A DNA stretch of 41,533 nt from CAZJLN01 sp964540765 (GCA_964540765.1 CAZINW010000019.1:1-41533), one strand, 5' to 3'. Counted from the first letter of the stretch, positions 1 through 8,235 are shown. Translations and numbers: made by a program. The notes: generated by a model not told the origin, from the letters alone.

Positions 1-98
1 GCGTCACCGCAGTCGAGGCGGGTCCGCCCAGGCACTGGATCATGCCAATTCTGGCATTTGGAACCTGCGAAGCGCCCGTGCCCCTGCATGAGATTTTC

Positions 99-190
99 GT
101 AGGGCGTGTTGGGTTTCGGGCATGCCTGAATTGACTTTATCTTATGTTTTATAAAAGCGATCAAATGTTATCGCCCTCCACCCAACCTAC
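99..190. repeat. Interrupted inverted repeat (GTAGGTTGGGT-type element)
   Basis: The left arm is GTAGGGCGTGTTGGGTTTCG and the right arm, read on the minus strand, starts GTAGGTTGGGTGGAGGGCG. The arms share GTAGG and TTGGGT and enclose about 50 AT-rich bases. Short palindromic elements carrying GTAGGTTGGGT and AAACCCAACA are a common dispersed repeat style in several bacterial phyla. No complete gene is seen in 1-345. Short open frames reach the left edge on both strands, but none is recognisable. Confidence 0.4.
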
Positions 191-345
191 CTAAAAACTC
201 AGGCAACCGTTTGCTCAAACCAAAGCACAGGTACGGCGCCCCAGAAATGAACTGGGATTAAAATGCCATGCCGCTACAAATCATCTCGACTTTCTGACTG
301 TTGGATTATTTGACTGGCGACTAATTATTTAAAACTGCCCCTATG

Positions 346-843
346 CTACGGGAGGTAAAGATATTCCTCCAAATCTGCCACTTGGTAGTTCTTGCCCCTG
401 GCAATCACCACAAAGCCTTCCGACTCAAGCAGGGCTTTGTGGGCTTCCTGTCCGCCCGGATATTTGTCATTGAGAAAGCCATCTGCTTTGAGCGTACGCC
501 ACCAGGGAATGCGGGTTAAGGCAGAATTCTCCCCACTGGCTTTGACCTCTTCGACTGCATTGGCAATGGTCATGATAAAGATGCCACTGGTGAGGGAGCA
601 GCAGCCCTGAACGCCATGCTTCCTGGCGATTGCCAGGCATATCTCGCGCAGTGTGATCAAATGCCCCTGAGGGACAGCAGCCATAAAGGGAAGCACTTCA
701 GAAGGATTGACAATAACCACCTCATCCCCCGCGTTGGCACCCATCTTGTGAACGGCATTGTAACAGGGAAAACCTTCTTGCAAGATCAATACTTTGGGAT
801 AACCTGGTTTATCCTGCATCTTTTGCAGCCATGTTTTTTTCAT
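346..843 (-). CDS. Alkyltransferase-like protein (MGMT family, no acceptor Cys)
   Basis: A 165-residue protein. The C-terminal half carries the DNA-binding fold of O6-alkylguanine-DNA alkyltransferases: a helix-turn-helix segment (LITLREICLAIARKHG, about residues 60-75), then IPWWR and a GGQEAHKALLESEGF tail like the family's final motif. In active MGMT the core is PCHR with a methyl-accepting Cys. Here the position is Trp (PWWR), the hallmark of alkyltransferase-like proteins, which bind alkylated DNA and flag it for repair without transferring the alkyl group. I chose the ATG at 843 because GGAGG stands seven bases upstream; the frame stays open further upstream but has no ribosome site. 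Divergent from the SPFH gene. The Trp substitution is seen directly; the repair role is inferred. Confidence 0.78.
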   Translation of the reverse strand: MKKTWLQKMQDKPGYPKVLILQEGFPCYNAVHKMGANAGDEVVIVNPSEVLPFMAAVPQGHLITLREICLAIARKHGVQGCCSLTSGIFIMTIANAVEEVKASGENSALTRIPWWRTLKADGFLNDKYPGGQEAHKALLESEGFVVIARGKNYQVADLEEYLYLP

Positions 844-1089
844 CCAAATAACCTCCTTATCTGTTTTACCAGGCTTTATACGCCCGTACTCTGCTCCTAC
901 AAACGATGCATACAAGGCATCAGGAGCGGGTTCAAAGCCAGCCACAGATGCAGCTTGTATTCATTAACGCCGCCTGGTCTGTTCTGACGTCATGAACCCT
1001 ATAGTGGCTGTTCCGAAATTGGTAAAAGGGAAAGCCAGGACACAAAGCGACCCTCAATTAGGCAAACCATGCGGTTCAAGCATTATCTA

Positions 1090-1118
1090 TTTAAACTCAC
1101 TTTTGATTATAGTATACT
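1090..1118 (+). promoter_or_regulatory. Candidate promoter of the SPFH gene
   Basis: TTTAAA (1090-1095), a 17-base spacer and TATACT (1113-1118). The -10 is good and the -35 weak. It lies 40 bases before the chosen ATG, in the 315-base gap 844-1158 between divergent genes, which otherwise shows nothing recognisable. Confidence 0.4.
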
Positions 1119-1158
1119 CATTAATGGTCGCATTTTCGATGTGACCAAGGAGAAAAAT

Positions 1159-3144
1159 ATGGGTCAGACAATCATTATTATCGTGGCAGTGCTTCTAGCG
1201 CTCTCGTTGTTATCTGGGATCCGTTTTATTCCCAATAACCGTATTGGTATCGTAGAAAAACGTTTTGGCAGACGTTCGGTGAAGGGAGGATTTATGGCCC
1301 TGCACGGCGAAGCAGGTTATCAACCGGATGTGTTGCGCGGAGGTCTTCATTTTTTGATGCCTGTCCAGTTCAGGGTTCATATCATGCCACTTGTGACGAT
1401 CACCCAGGGGAAGATCGGTTATGTATTTGCCCGTGATGGAGAACCCCTGAGCGCCATGCAGGTGCTGGCATCCAATGTTACCGCCAATGATTTTCAGGAT
1501 GTCACTCATTTCCTGACGAATGGCGGTCAACGCGGTCCTCAGCGCCAGCTACTGCGCGAAGGAACGTATGCAATCAACCTGGTACAGTTTGTCGTTATCA
1601 CTGAAGAACGAGTTTACAGCATGCCCCTCAGCAAGGATGATGATATGATCATCCAAAGTATGGCATCTGTAATAAGCACCCGCAAGGGATTTTCGCCAGT
1701 TGTGATCAAAGATTCGGATGATTCGATCGGGATTGTAACCGTGCACGATGGTCCATCTCTGCCTTCGGGTGAGATCATTGCTCCCGTTGTGGGCGGTGAT
1801 TACGATGATCCGAATACCTATCATAACAACTTCCAGATGCCGGATCGCTTCATTAACGCCAATGGTTTACGTGGTCGCCAATTGCAGGTGTTGGTGGAAG
1901 GTACCTACTATCTTAACCGCCTGTTTGCCACTGTGGAAATGATTGCCAAGACGGTGATCGAAGTTGGTTTTGTCGGTGTGGTTGTTTCATATACTGGCGG
2001 TGTTAGCGAAGACCTGTCCGGAACAGAATACCGTCACGGCGAACTGGTAAGCAAAGGTAGCCGCGGTGTGTGGAACGTACCGCTCCTGCCGGGTAAATAT
2101 GCCTTTAACACTTATGCCGGTAAGGTTGTGCCAGTGCCAACCACGAACATTATTCTTAAATGGATCAGATCCGAGGTCGGCTCGCATCATTTAGACGAGA
2201 ACCTCTCAGAGGTTTCATTGATCACTAAAGATGCCTTCGAACCATCACTGCCGCTCTCTGTGGTGATCCATATTGATTACCAAAAAGCACCATTGGTGGT
2301 ACAGCGCTTTGGGGATGTAAAAAAGCTGGTTGAGCAGACGCTTGACCCCATGGTCTCGGCTTACTTCAAAAATGTTGGTCAAACCCGAACCTTGATCCAA
2401 TTGATCCAGGAGCGCAATGATATCCAGCGCATCTCAAGCCAGGAGATGAAGGACAAGTTTACCCACTACAACCTGGAACTGGAAGAAGTGCTGATCGGTA
2501 CACCTACGACAACTGGTGACGATAAAAATATTGAGATCATTCTGAACCAACTGCGTTCAAGACAAATCGCTGTTGAGCAAATTGAGACTTACCAACGTCA
2601 GCAGACTGCTGCAATGAAGGAACGTGAGCTGCGTGAGGCGCAGGCACGTACTGAACAGCAGCGCAACATTACTGAGTCCGAGTTAAGCATCACAGTTCTT
2701 TCCAACCAGGGTAAGGCGGATTACATGCGCGCCTTGCAACAGGCAGCCCAGATCCGCGCCCTGGCTGAAGCTGAAGCTGAAAAGATCGCCCGCACAGGTA
2801 TTGCCCAGGCTATTGCCACCGAAGAACAGGTGGCGGCTTATGGCGGTCCGCAGTATCAGGTGACTCAGCAGGTGATGAACCGCTTTTCCGAAGCAGTCCA
2901 GCAATCTCGCGTGGATGTGGTGCCACGGGTGGTGGTCGGCAGCGGCGGCGCCGAAGGGGGTGTCTCCACCAGCAGCGTCATGGAGGGCTTGCTCACTCTG
3001 CTGCTCTCTGATAAGCTCAACGTAGAGGTGGCAGGGGGACCCAGCAGGAGGGAACGGGGTGAGGATGCCGAAAAACTACGATCTGAAATTCGCCAGAGTC
3101 TGAGTGAGAAGAAAGAAGTTCCTCCCACTGAAGCAAAAGGCTAA
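1159..3144 (+). CDS. SPFH/Band-7 domain membrane protein (flotillin-like)
   Basis: A 661-residue protein starting at the ATG after AAGGAG (1147-1152). One N-terminal membrane segment (about residues 3-20) leads into an SPFH region (FIPNNRIGIVEKRFG, then GGLHFLMP). A long central part holds three look-alike segments, LLREGTYAIN (about 131), VLVEGTYYLN (about 244) and LLPGKYAFN (about 309), suggesting internal duplication. SPFH sequence resumes at VVIHIDYQKAP. From about residue 455 it is an Ala/Glu/Gln/Arg-rich coiled coil of the type that oligomerises stomatin and flotillin proteins, ending in a charged tail. The likely role is a membrane-anchored scaffold ring. It stands alone with its own terminator and no NfeD partner. 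The family call is firm; the role is inferred. Confidence 0.82.
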   Translation: MGQTIIIIVAVLLALSLLSGIRFIPNNRIGIVEKRFGRRSVKGGFMALHGEAGYQPDVLRGGLHFLMPVQFRVHIMPLVTITQGKIGYVFARDGEPLSAMQVLASNVTANDFQDVTHFLTNGGQRGPQRQLLREGTYAINLVQFVVITEERVYSMPLSKDDDMIIQSMASVISTRKGFSPVVIKDSDDSIGIVTVHDGPSLPSGEIIAPVVGGDYDDPNTYHNNFQMPDRFINANGLRGRQLQVLVEGTYYLNRLFATVEMIAKTVIEVGFVGVVVSYTGGVSEDLSGTEYRHGELVSKGSRGVWNVPLLPGKYAFNTYAGKVVPVPTTNIILKWIRSEVGSHHLDENLSEVSLITKDAFEPSLPLSVVIHIDYQKAPLVVQRFGDVKKLVEQTLDPMVSAYFKNVGQTRTLIQLIQERNDIQRISSQEMKDKFTHYNLELEEVLIGTPTTTGDDKNIEIILNQLRSRQIAVEQIETYQRQQTAAMKERELREAQARTEQQRNITESELSITVLSNQGKADYMRALQQAAQIRALAEAEAEKIARTGIAQAIATEEQVAAYGGPQYQVTQQVMNRFSEAVQQSRVDVVPRVVVGSGGAEGGVSTSSVMEGLLTLLLSDKLNVEVAGGPSRRERGEDAEKLRSEIRQSLSEKKEVPPTEAKG

Positions 3145-3166
3145 ATCGATAGCATAATTTAATGAT

Positions 3167-3199
3167 GAAGCGCTTCCACTGTGGGAGCGCTTCTTTTTT
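3167..3199 (+). terminator. Rho-independent terminator after the SPFH gene
   Basis: GAAGCGCTTCCAC pairs with GTGGGAGCGCTTC (13 pairs with one G-T wobble, very short loop), followed by a run of T. It begins 22 bases after the SPFH stop. Confidence 0.85.
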
Positions 3200-3253
3200 A
3201 AGCTGATTCCAAAGAGAAGGATCGCAATGGGATTTCCTTGATAGAATTATCCA

Positions 3254-3937
3254 GTGCACACTCCCAGACTTGACATTTGCAGCCTCTACGACCAATTTAA
3301 CGCACCCACCACCACGCTGGACTGCGGTCAATTATGCGCGCCTCACAACCCCAACGGCAAGCCTTTTTGCTGTGACACCTGTTACGCAGTGCCGGTGGCT
3401 TACCTGCAGGAATGGGATTACCTGCAGAAGCACACCGACCTCTGGCATGTATGGCGCGGGGATGAGTGCACCGAGGAGCAGGTTGACCCATCCGACATAG
3501 AGACAGATACACCTGAGCATATGTGCCTGCTGGCTTGCCAGGGACCTGCCCACTGCCAGCGCCATTACCGCAGTATAAGTTGTAGGCAGTTCCCATTTTT
3601 TCCCTACATTACCGCGGATGATCGCTTCATCGGCATGGCTTACAACTGGGATTTTGAACCCTTCTGCTGGGTGATCAGTAACCTGGGTGCAGTCACGCCA
3701 GTGTTCAGGCGCGAATTCATGGAGACTTATGACAATTTGTTAAGTGACTGGCCGGACGATTATGACAGTTACTACTACTTGTCTGAGGATATGCGTTCCC
3801 ATTTTTCGAAGATCAGGCGGAGGATCCCCATTTTGCACCGCAACGGCGGGTATTACCTGCTCAGCCCCAAAGATGACCGCCTGGAGCGGGTCGAGCCAGA
3901 CCAGTTTAGACAGTTTGGACCCTTTAGGCGCAATTAA
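3254..3937 (+). CDS. Cys-rich protein, remote YkgJ-like metal-binding type
   Basis: A 227-residue soluble protein opened by GTG; an in-frame stop lies just upstream and no ATG occurs before residue 85. Cysteines cluster in the first half (DCGQLC, FCCDTC, MCLLACQGPAHC, SISCRQFPFF). The CC pair and a Cys-Arg-x-Phe/Tyr-Pro-Phe segment recall the zinc/iron-chelating YkgJ family (CxxxCC proteins), but spacing differs and length is greater. The C-terminal third is Asp/Tyr-rich, then basic. There is no clear Shine-Dalgarno site, so the start is uncertain. The gene runs alone, convergent with the RRM gene. The metal cluster is inferred and the exact function unknown. Confidence 0.6.
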   Translation: MHTPRLDICSLYDQFNAPTTTLDCGQLCAPHNPNGKPFCCDTCYAVPVAYLQEWDYLQKHTDLWHVWRGDECTEEQVDPSDIETDTPEHMCLLACQGPAHCQRHYRSISCRQFPFFPYITADDRFIGMAYNWDFEPFCWVISNLGAVTPVFRREFMETYDNLLSDWPDDYDSYYYLSEDMRSHFSKIRRRIPILHRNGGYYLLSPKDDRLERVEPDQFRQFGPFRRN

Positions 3938-3967
3938 AAATAAAACCCCCGCCAATTCTGGCAGGGG
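3936..3967 (-). terminator. Terminator of the RRM gene (convergent junction)
   Basis: On the minus strand CCCCTGCCA-GAAT-TGGCGGGGG forms a stem with one mismatch and is followed by TTTTATTTTT. It lies between convergent genes, and the T run favours the minus-strand gene. Confidence 0.75.
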
Positions 3968-3987
3968 CAATAGAGATCAACCCATTT

Positions 3988-4344
3988 TTAGCGGCGGTCC
4001 CTTGGTCCGCGATTACCTGAACCACGATTACCGGTACCGCGGTTGTCGCCGCGGTTTGAGCCGTAGTTCGGGCGATTGCCATAAGAAGGCCGCTCTTCGC
4101 GCGGTTTGGCAACATTCACCGTCAAAGGTCGTCCGTCCACTTCTTTGCCATTCAGCAGAGCGATGGCTTTTTCAGCCTCAACCTGGCTGCTCATTGAAAC
4201 GAAGGCAAACCCTTTGGGTCTCCCGCTGAAGCGGTCTTTGATTACGTCAACCGTGACAACTGTCCCGGCTTCGCTGAACATGGTCCTGAGGGCATCCTCA
4301 GTTGTGTCAAATGACATATTTCCAACATACAATTTTATTTCCAA
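3988..4344 (-). CDS. RRM-domain RNA-binding protein
   Basis: A 118-residue protein with one RNA recognition motif and a disordered tail. RNP-2 is LYVGNM (about residues 4-9) and RNP-1 is KGFAFVSM (about 44-51), with the aromatic residues that stack on RNA bases. The last 40 residues are Gly/Arg/Asn repeats (NRGDNRGTGNRG), as in cyanobacterial Rbp proteins, which are often cold-inducible. The start is TTG: GAGG lies six bases before the TTG at 4344, giving MEIKLYVGN, the usual N-terminus. An upstream in-frame TTG at 4356 overlaps the ribosome site and is less likely. Probably an RNA chaperone; cold regulation is not shown. Confidence 0.88.
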   Translation of the reverse strand: MEIKLYVGNMSFDTTEDALRTMFSEAGTVVTVDVIKDRFSGRPKGFAFVSMSSQVEAEKAIALLNGKEVDGRPLTVNVAKPREERPSYGNRPNYGSNRGDNRGTGNRGSGNRGPRDRR

Positions 4345-4443
4345 GTTATTCCTCAACTTTTACTGGTGCAGACCCGGTCAAACAAATGACCACCATCGTT
4401 ACAATACGGATGGTGGCTGGTTAAACACGCAAATCTGATTATA
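4345..4443 (-). promoter_or_regulatory. Leader and -10 box of the RRM gene
   Basis: On the minus strand a perfect TATAAT lies at 4438-4443 with only a weak -35. The leader of about 90 bases contains a hairpin at 4390-4416 (arms CCACCATC and GATGGTGG), which could affect stability or translation. Confidence 0.4.
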
Positions 4444-4619
4444 AGATAAATGAAGTATATCATGGAAAGGGCTGTAATGCTATGGCACTTTTTTGAGTGT
4501 CACTTTTTTGACATCAATAAAATGAAGCCTGTTATTTCACTCATAAAAAAGCCAGAAGACGGGCAAAGCCAATCACCATGGGCATGAGTTGGATTGATCC
4601 ATCACCCCAAGAAAAACAA

Positions 4620-4979
4620 TCATTTCAAATACCAGGCACGGTCTTTAAGGAGCAAAATGAGGGGAATAAGGTTGATGACCACAACCACGAGATCGATCCA
4701 GCCAAAATCATCGAAAATGGTTATGACTGCAGCGGCAACGAAAAACACCAAACTCAGGGTGTAGGCTGACTTCTTCGGCTTATCCAGGCGGATGAACATG
4801 AGCGCCAAGAAAACGGCAGTCAAAAGGGATATGATTGCCATACCCCACCTGATCAGAGGTTGGTCCGGCAACGCCGGGTGAAGACCCAGCGCAATGATGA
4901 AACCAAATGCGAGCCAGATGATGGCATTCAACAGAACAAAGAACAAGGTCAGCTTGACTGTAAATGGACGAGAGTTCAT
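4620..4979 (-). CDS. Small four-helix membrane protein, unknown function
   Basis: A 119-residue hydrophobic protein with four predicted membrane segments, around residues 8-30, 43-63, 70-88 and 92-110, joined by short loops; a basic loop DKPKK follows the second helix. The start is well supported by AAAGGA seven bases before the ATG. The first helices resemble small integral membrane proteins often annotated as hypothetical; I see no catalytic motif. It may share a transcript with the nucleotidyltransferase and exporter genes upstream on the same strand, since the gap to the nucleotidyltransferase is only 95 bases. The coding call is good; the function is unknown. Confidence 0.7.
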   Translation of the reverse strand: MNSRPFTVKLTLFFVLLNAIIWLAFGFIIALGLHPALPDQPLIRWGMAIISLLTAVFLALMFIRLDKPKKSAYTLSLVFFVAAAVITIFDDFGWIDLVVVVINLIPLILLLKDRAWYLK

Positions 4980-5074
4980 TTAAATTCCTTTCCTGCACGA
5001 TAAGGAAGATGGGCAATCCTGATCATCTTACTCTATGCGGTCAGTATGTGCCATACCTGACGATAAACAAGTGC

Positions 5075-5611
5075 TCAGACCTCAGTGTCACTGCATTCAA
5101 AAGAGGCATACTCTCCAGGCATCTCCAAACTAAAATGCTGGCAGAGAGCTTTGACATCACGATAATCATTTTCATCGAGGGGATAACCGCTATGAAATTT
5201 CAACATCCACTCCGGCGTGATGCATTTGACGGGATAACCATTCACACAACCCTCGCCTGCCAGGGAATCTGGCGGATATGCAATGCCAAAGACAAGGTTT
5301 CCATTGGCGTCGAAGGTAAAGGTATGAATATCAATCAGGTGTCCATGGTCATCTCCCAAAACGAAATTACATTCCCATGTATTGTCGCGCTGGACATCCT
5401 TATAGCCACGGGCTTCAAGCAAAGCACGGATATTTGGCACATCCTTGTGCTGCAGGGCAATGTCCAGGTCAGAATGGGGTCGGGTCTGCCTGCCCAGTAA
5501 GGCATCAACGCCCCAGCCACCATCGACACAAACATCAATCTGGTGCTGTTCCATGAGTTGAATGAACTCAACCACATCCTTTGCACTCATGTCAGGGTCA
5601 TTTGTGTGCAT
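5075..5611 (-). CDS. Lincosamide/aminoglycoside-type nucleotidyltransferase
   Basis: About 178 residues. The signature is DGGWGVDALLGRQTRPHSDL followed by DIAL (about residues 28-51), matching LnuA/LinB lincosamide and ANT(2'')-type aminoglycoside nucleotidyltransferases: GG plus a Asp-x-Asp metal pair. A second conserved block (GHLIDIHTFTFD) supplies another acidic position. Enzymes of this fold transfer AMP to a hydroxyl of an antibiotic, but chromosomal homologues often have unknown substrates, so resistance should not be assumed. The start is uncertain: ATG at 5611 has a weak AAGG upstream, while ATG at 5590 fits the usual N-terminus but has no ribosome site. It follows the ABC exporter by about 100 bases on the same strand. 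Confidence 0.75.
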   Translation of the reverse strand: MHTNDPDMSAKDVVEFIQLMEQHQIDVCVDGGWGVDALLGRQTRPHSDLDIALQHKDVPNIRALLEARGYKDVQRDNTWECNFVLGDDHGHLIDIHTFTFDANGNLVFGIAYPPDSLAGEGCVNGYPVKCITPEWMLKFHSGYPLDENDYRDVKALCQHFSLEMPGEYASFECSDTEV

Positions 5612-5715
5612 TTTGCATTCCGACCTTAATGATTTCCATGAATCTATTGTAACCCTGCTGTCTGTCCATTTCATTCATAAAATAGATCCTTAACTTTGCC
5701 TGGAGAGATACCCTG

Positions 5716-7635
5716 CTAATGTTTGGTTTTCTGGAATTGTGTCTGGTAAAGGCTGGCATACAGCCCGCCTTTCGCCAGCAGGGTGGCATGGTTGCCGCTC
5801 TCAACGATCTTGCCGCGGTCCATTACCAGGATCAGATCAGCCGCTAGGATGGTGCTCAGGCGGTGGGCAATGACAATGCTGGTGCGTTCAGCCATCACCC
5901 TCCCGAGGGCAGCCTGGATGAGGGCTTCAGATTCACTATCCAGGCTGCTGGTAGCTTCATCCAGGATCAAAATACGAGGATTTTTGAGGATTACGCGCGC
6001 CAGCGCAATGCGCTGCTTCTCGCCGCCACTCATGCGATAACCGCGCTCACCGACGATGGTATCATAGCCATCCGTCAATGCATGGATGAAATCGTGGATG
6101 TTGGCAATCTGGCAGGCAGCCTCCAACTCCTCCTGGGTGGCATCCAAGCGCGCATATTGCAGGTTGGTGCGAATGGTGTCGTGGAACAGGTAGGTTTCCT
6201 GCGTGACCATGCCTATTTGTGCAGAGAGGGATTCAAGCGTCACATCCCGCAGATCATGTCCATCAATACGGATACTCCCATCGGTCGGATCATACAGGCG
6301 CGGAATGAGATAGGTGATGGTGGTTTTGCCAGCACCGCTGGGCCCCACCAATGCTACCAGCTGCCCTGGCGCTGCTCTGAAACTGATCCCATCCAGGGCA
6401 GTGGCGCGCGCCTGGCTTTTGGGAGCAATCTCCTCTTCTTCTGCAGTAGGTGCTCCACCGGAGAGGACTGTCGACACGTTATCCATGCTGCCGTAGCGAT
6501 GCACATCGCTGAGCAGGTTGTCAACATCTGTTTCATATTTAAATGAGACTTTGTCAAAGATGATCCCGCCCTGTACATTCTCAAGCGCCAGTGCATCCGG
6601 CTTTTCAGGGATATCGACTGGCAAGTCGATCACTTCAAAGACGCGCTCAAAGCTGACCATTGAGGTGGCAAACTCAACGGGGGCATTTGAAAGCCCCGAG
6701 AGCGCACCATACAGGCTGCCAAGATATGCACCAAAGGCGACGATCGTGCCGATGGTGAAGGCGCCCTGGATGACAAAATAACCACCCAACCCATAGACCA
6801 GGGCAGACCCCACCGCGCTGATCAGACCGATGATCGCCATAAAAATTGAACCGGTGAACGCCCGGCGCACGCCTAGGTCGCGCACCTGCGCAGCGCGCTG
6901 ACTGAAGATGTCAACCTCCAACTGTTGGCGACCGAACAACTTTACCAGGAGCGCTCCGCCGATGTTGAGTGTCTCGTTCATCATGGCATTCATCTGGGCA
7001 TTGGCTTCCATCTGCTTGCGGGAGATATCGCGCAGGCGCGTGCCCAGCAGGCGTGCTGCCAGCAAGAACAACGGCATGATTGCCACACTGATCAGGGTCA
7101 AGCGCCATTCGAGCGTAAACATGACTGAAAGAACGGCCACGGCTTGAATGGTATTGGTGATGATGCCAACCAGCGTGCTGCTGATGGCATTTTGTGCGCC
7201 CACCACATCATTATTCAGCCGGCTCATCAACTCTCCGACCTTGGTGTTGGTGAAGAAACGCAGTGACATGCGCTGCAAGCGGGTGTAGAGTGCCTGTCGC
7301 AAATCAAAAATGACGCCCTCGCCGATGCGTGCATTGATCCGCCGTTGGAAGACTTGAATGGTACCGGTCAGAGCGGGGATCAACAACAGCGCGACCCCAA
7401 GTAAAATCAGCCTCTTGGTGTCGCCGGCGGGGATGGTTTTGTCGATCAGATCTCGCAGGATGAATGGGGTCAGCAGTGACAGCCCTGTGCTCGCCAGGAT
7501 CAGCAGCAGCATTGCAATGATTAGCCAGCGGTAGGGTTTGGCATATTCAAGCACGCGTTTGAGCAATGGCCAGGTTATCTTTGGTTTTTCGTCAGGAGAA
7601 TTGATCATTCCCCGCATGCCACCATAAAGTCGCAT
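5716..7635 (-). CDS. ABC exporter, fused membrane and ATPase domains
   Basis: A 639-residue half-transporter of the MsbA/LmrA type. Residues about 35-330 form a six-helix export domain. The ATPase domain has Walker A GPSGAGKTT (about 430), signature MSGGEKQRIALARV (about 530), Walker B ILILDEATSSLD (about 553) and the H-loop His in AHRLS (about 589). Oddly, about 45 extra residues rich in Ser, Gly and Glu interrupt the ATPase domain between the A-loop strand (DKVSFKY, about 364) and ALDGISF (about 410); standard proteins have only a few residues there. It probably works as a homodimer exporting a lipid or drug. The start ATG follows AGAAGGA. No second half-transporter is adjacent. Confidence 0.9.
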   Translation of the reverse strand: MRLYGGMRGMINSPDEKPKITWPLLKRVLEYAKPYRWLIIAMLLLILASTGLSLLTPFILRDLIDKTIPAGDTKRLILLGVALLLIPALTGTIQVFQRRINARIGEGVIFDLRQALYTRLQRMSLRFFTNTKVGELMSRLNNDVVGAQNAISSTLVGIITNTIQAVAVLSVMFTLEWRLTLISVAIMPLFLLAARLLGTRLRDISRKQMEANAQMNAMMNETLNIGGALLVKLFGRQQLEVDIFSQRAAQVRDLGVRRAFTGSIFMAIIGLISAVGSALVYGLGGYFVIQGAFTIGTIVAFGAYLGSLYGALSGLSNAPVEFATSMVSFERVFEVIDLPVDIPEKPDALALENVQGGIIFDKVSFKYETDVDNLLSDVHRYGSMDNVSTVLSGGAPTAEEEEIAPKSQARATALDGISFRAAPGQLVALVGPSGAGKTTITYLIPRLYDPTDGSIRIDGHDLRDVTLESLSAQIGMVTQETYLFHDTIRTNLQYARLDATQEELEAACQIANIHDFIHALTDGYDTIVGERGYRMSGGEKQRIALARVILKNPRILILDEATSSLDSESEALIQAALGRVMAERTSIVIAHRLSTILAADLILVMDRGKIVESGNHATLLAKGGLYASLYQTQFQKTKH

Positions 7636-7849
7636 CAGTTATCCTTCTCTCTTCAAGCATATTGGTATGTTCATTATCCCATGCTTTGATGGATTTTACA
7701 GAGTGGGTGAGTAGCTTTTCGGGAAATGCATCCTGCAAAAGCATGGAACCTTCCGCTGCTTACACGTGGGATAGAAGTGGTCAAGGACAGATGAGAACCT
7801 TGTATCATTAATATGATAATTGGTGGATTTAGTCTTATTACATACAGGT

Positions 7850-8146
7850 TTAACGAATGGTTCGCACTGCATCCAGGACTGCTTGTGGGTGCTTGTCGGC
7901 GACACGCAGCAACACCATTGCCGGCCCTTCAGGGATGCGTCTGCCCTGCTCCCAATTGCGTAAGGTGCGCACGCTAATCCCCAACATGGCAGCAAATTGT
8001 TCCTGGGTTAGGTTGTATTTTTCCCGGATTTGTTTGATGTCCAACGGGTCATAGGGGAAAATACATGCAGCGTCTTTTTCACCGCACAGTATCTGCCCCC
8101 CTTCTTTTACACTGGCAACCAGTTCATCAAAAAGTTCGTCTTTCAT
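7850..8146 (-). CDS. XRE-family antitoxin, HigA/NadS type
   Basis: A 98-residue protein. A short N-terminal region is followed by a Cro/C1-type helix-turn-helix: IKQIREKYNLTQEQFAAMLG, then ISVRTLRNWEQGRRIPEG (about residues 37-75). The N-terminal MKDELFDELVASVKEG and the C-terminal AMVLLRVADKHPQAVLDAV are typical of the antitoxin partner of RelE/HigB toxins. Its ATG overlaps the stop of an upstream toxin fragment as ATGA, the coupling usual for toxin-first modules, and GAGGAG gives a strong ribosome site. With the toxin truncated it is an orphan antitoxin; it may still repress a promoter or neutralise a toxin elsewhere. Confidence 0.85.
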   Translation of the reverse strand: MKDELFDELVASVKEGGQILCGEKDAACIFPYDPLDIKQIREKYNLTQEQFAAMLGISVRTLRNWEQGRRIPEGPAMVLLRVADKHPQAVLDAVRTIR

Positions 8147-8235
8147 AGGTACTCCTCTTCGACAATTCTTCGTAAAGCTTTCAATTGCTCGGATGTCAGA
8201 TCATCTTGTTCATTCTTCGCAACCACATAACGAAA
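8143..8235 (-). pseudogene. Truncated RelE/HigB-type toxin, C-terminal remnant
   Basis: Thirty codons remain, reading VVAKNEQDDLTSEQLKALRR and ending in VEEEYL. This matches the usual end of RelE/HigB-like toxins that pair with NadS/HigA antitoxins (AKNE..nLT....ALr.lVeee). A TAA lies in frame directly upstream (8236-8238), and I could not find the remaining two thirds in any frame. The TGA stop overlaps the antitoxin ATG. The remnant lacks the toxin's fold core, so it should be inactive. Confidence 0.7.

Noticed and set aside
3181..3193. GGGAGCGCTTC in the SPFH terminator resembles the LacI operator.
   Set aside because: It is only one half-match, lies in a terminator stem and is far from any promoter.
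4490..4515. Direct repeat CACTTTTTTGA, twice.
   Set aside because: Low-complexity T runs with no further copies or function.
5598..5677. Small frame starting MNEMDRQQGYNRF between the exporter and the nucleotidyltransferase.
   Set aside because: It overlaps the nucleotidyltransferase start in another frame and has only a distant ribosome site. It is short enough to be chance.
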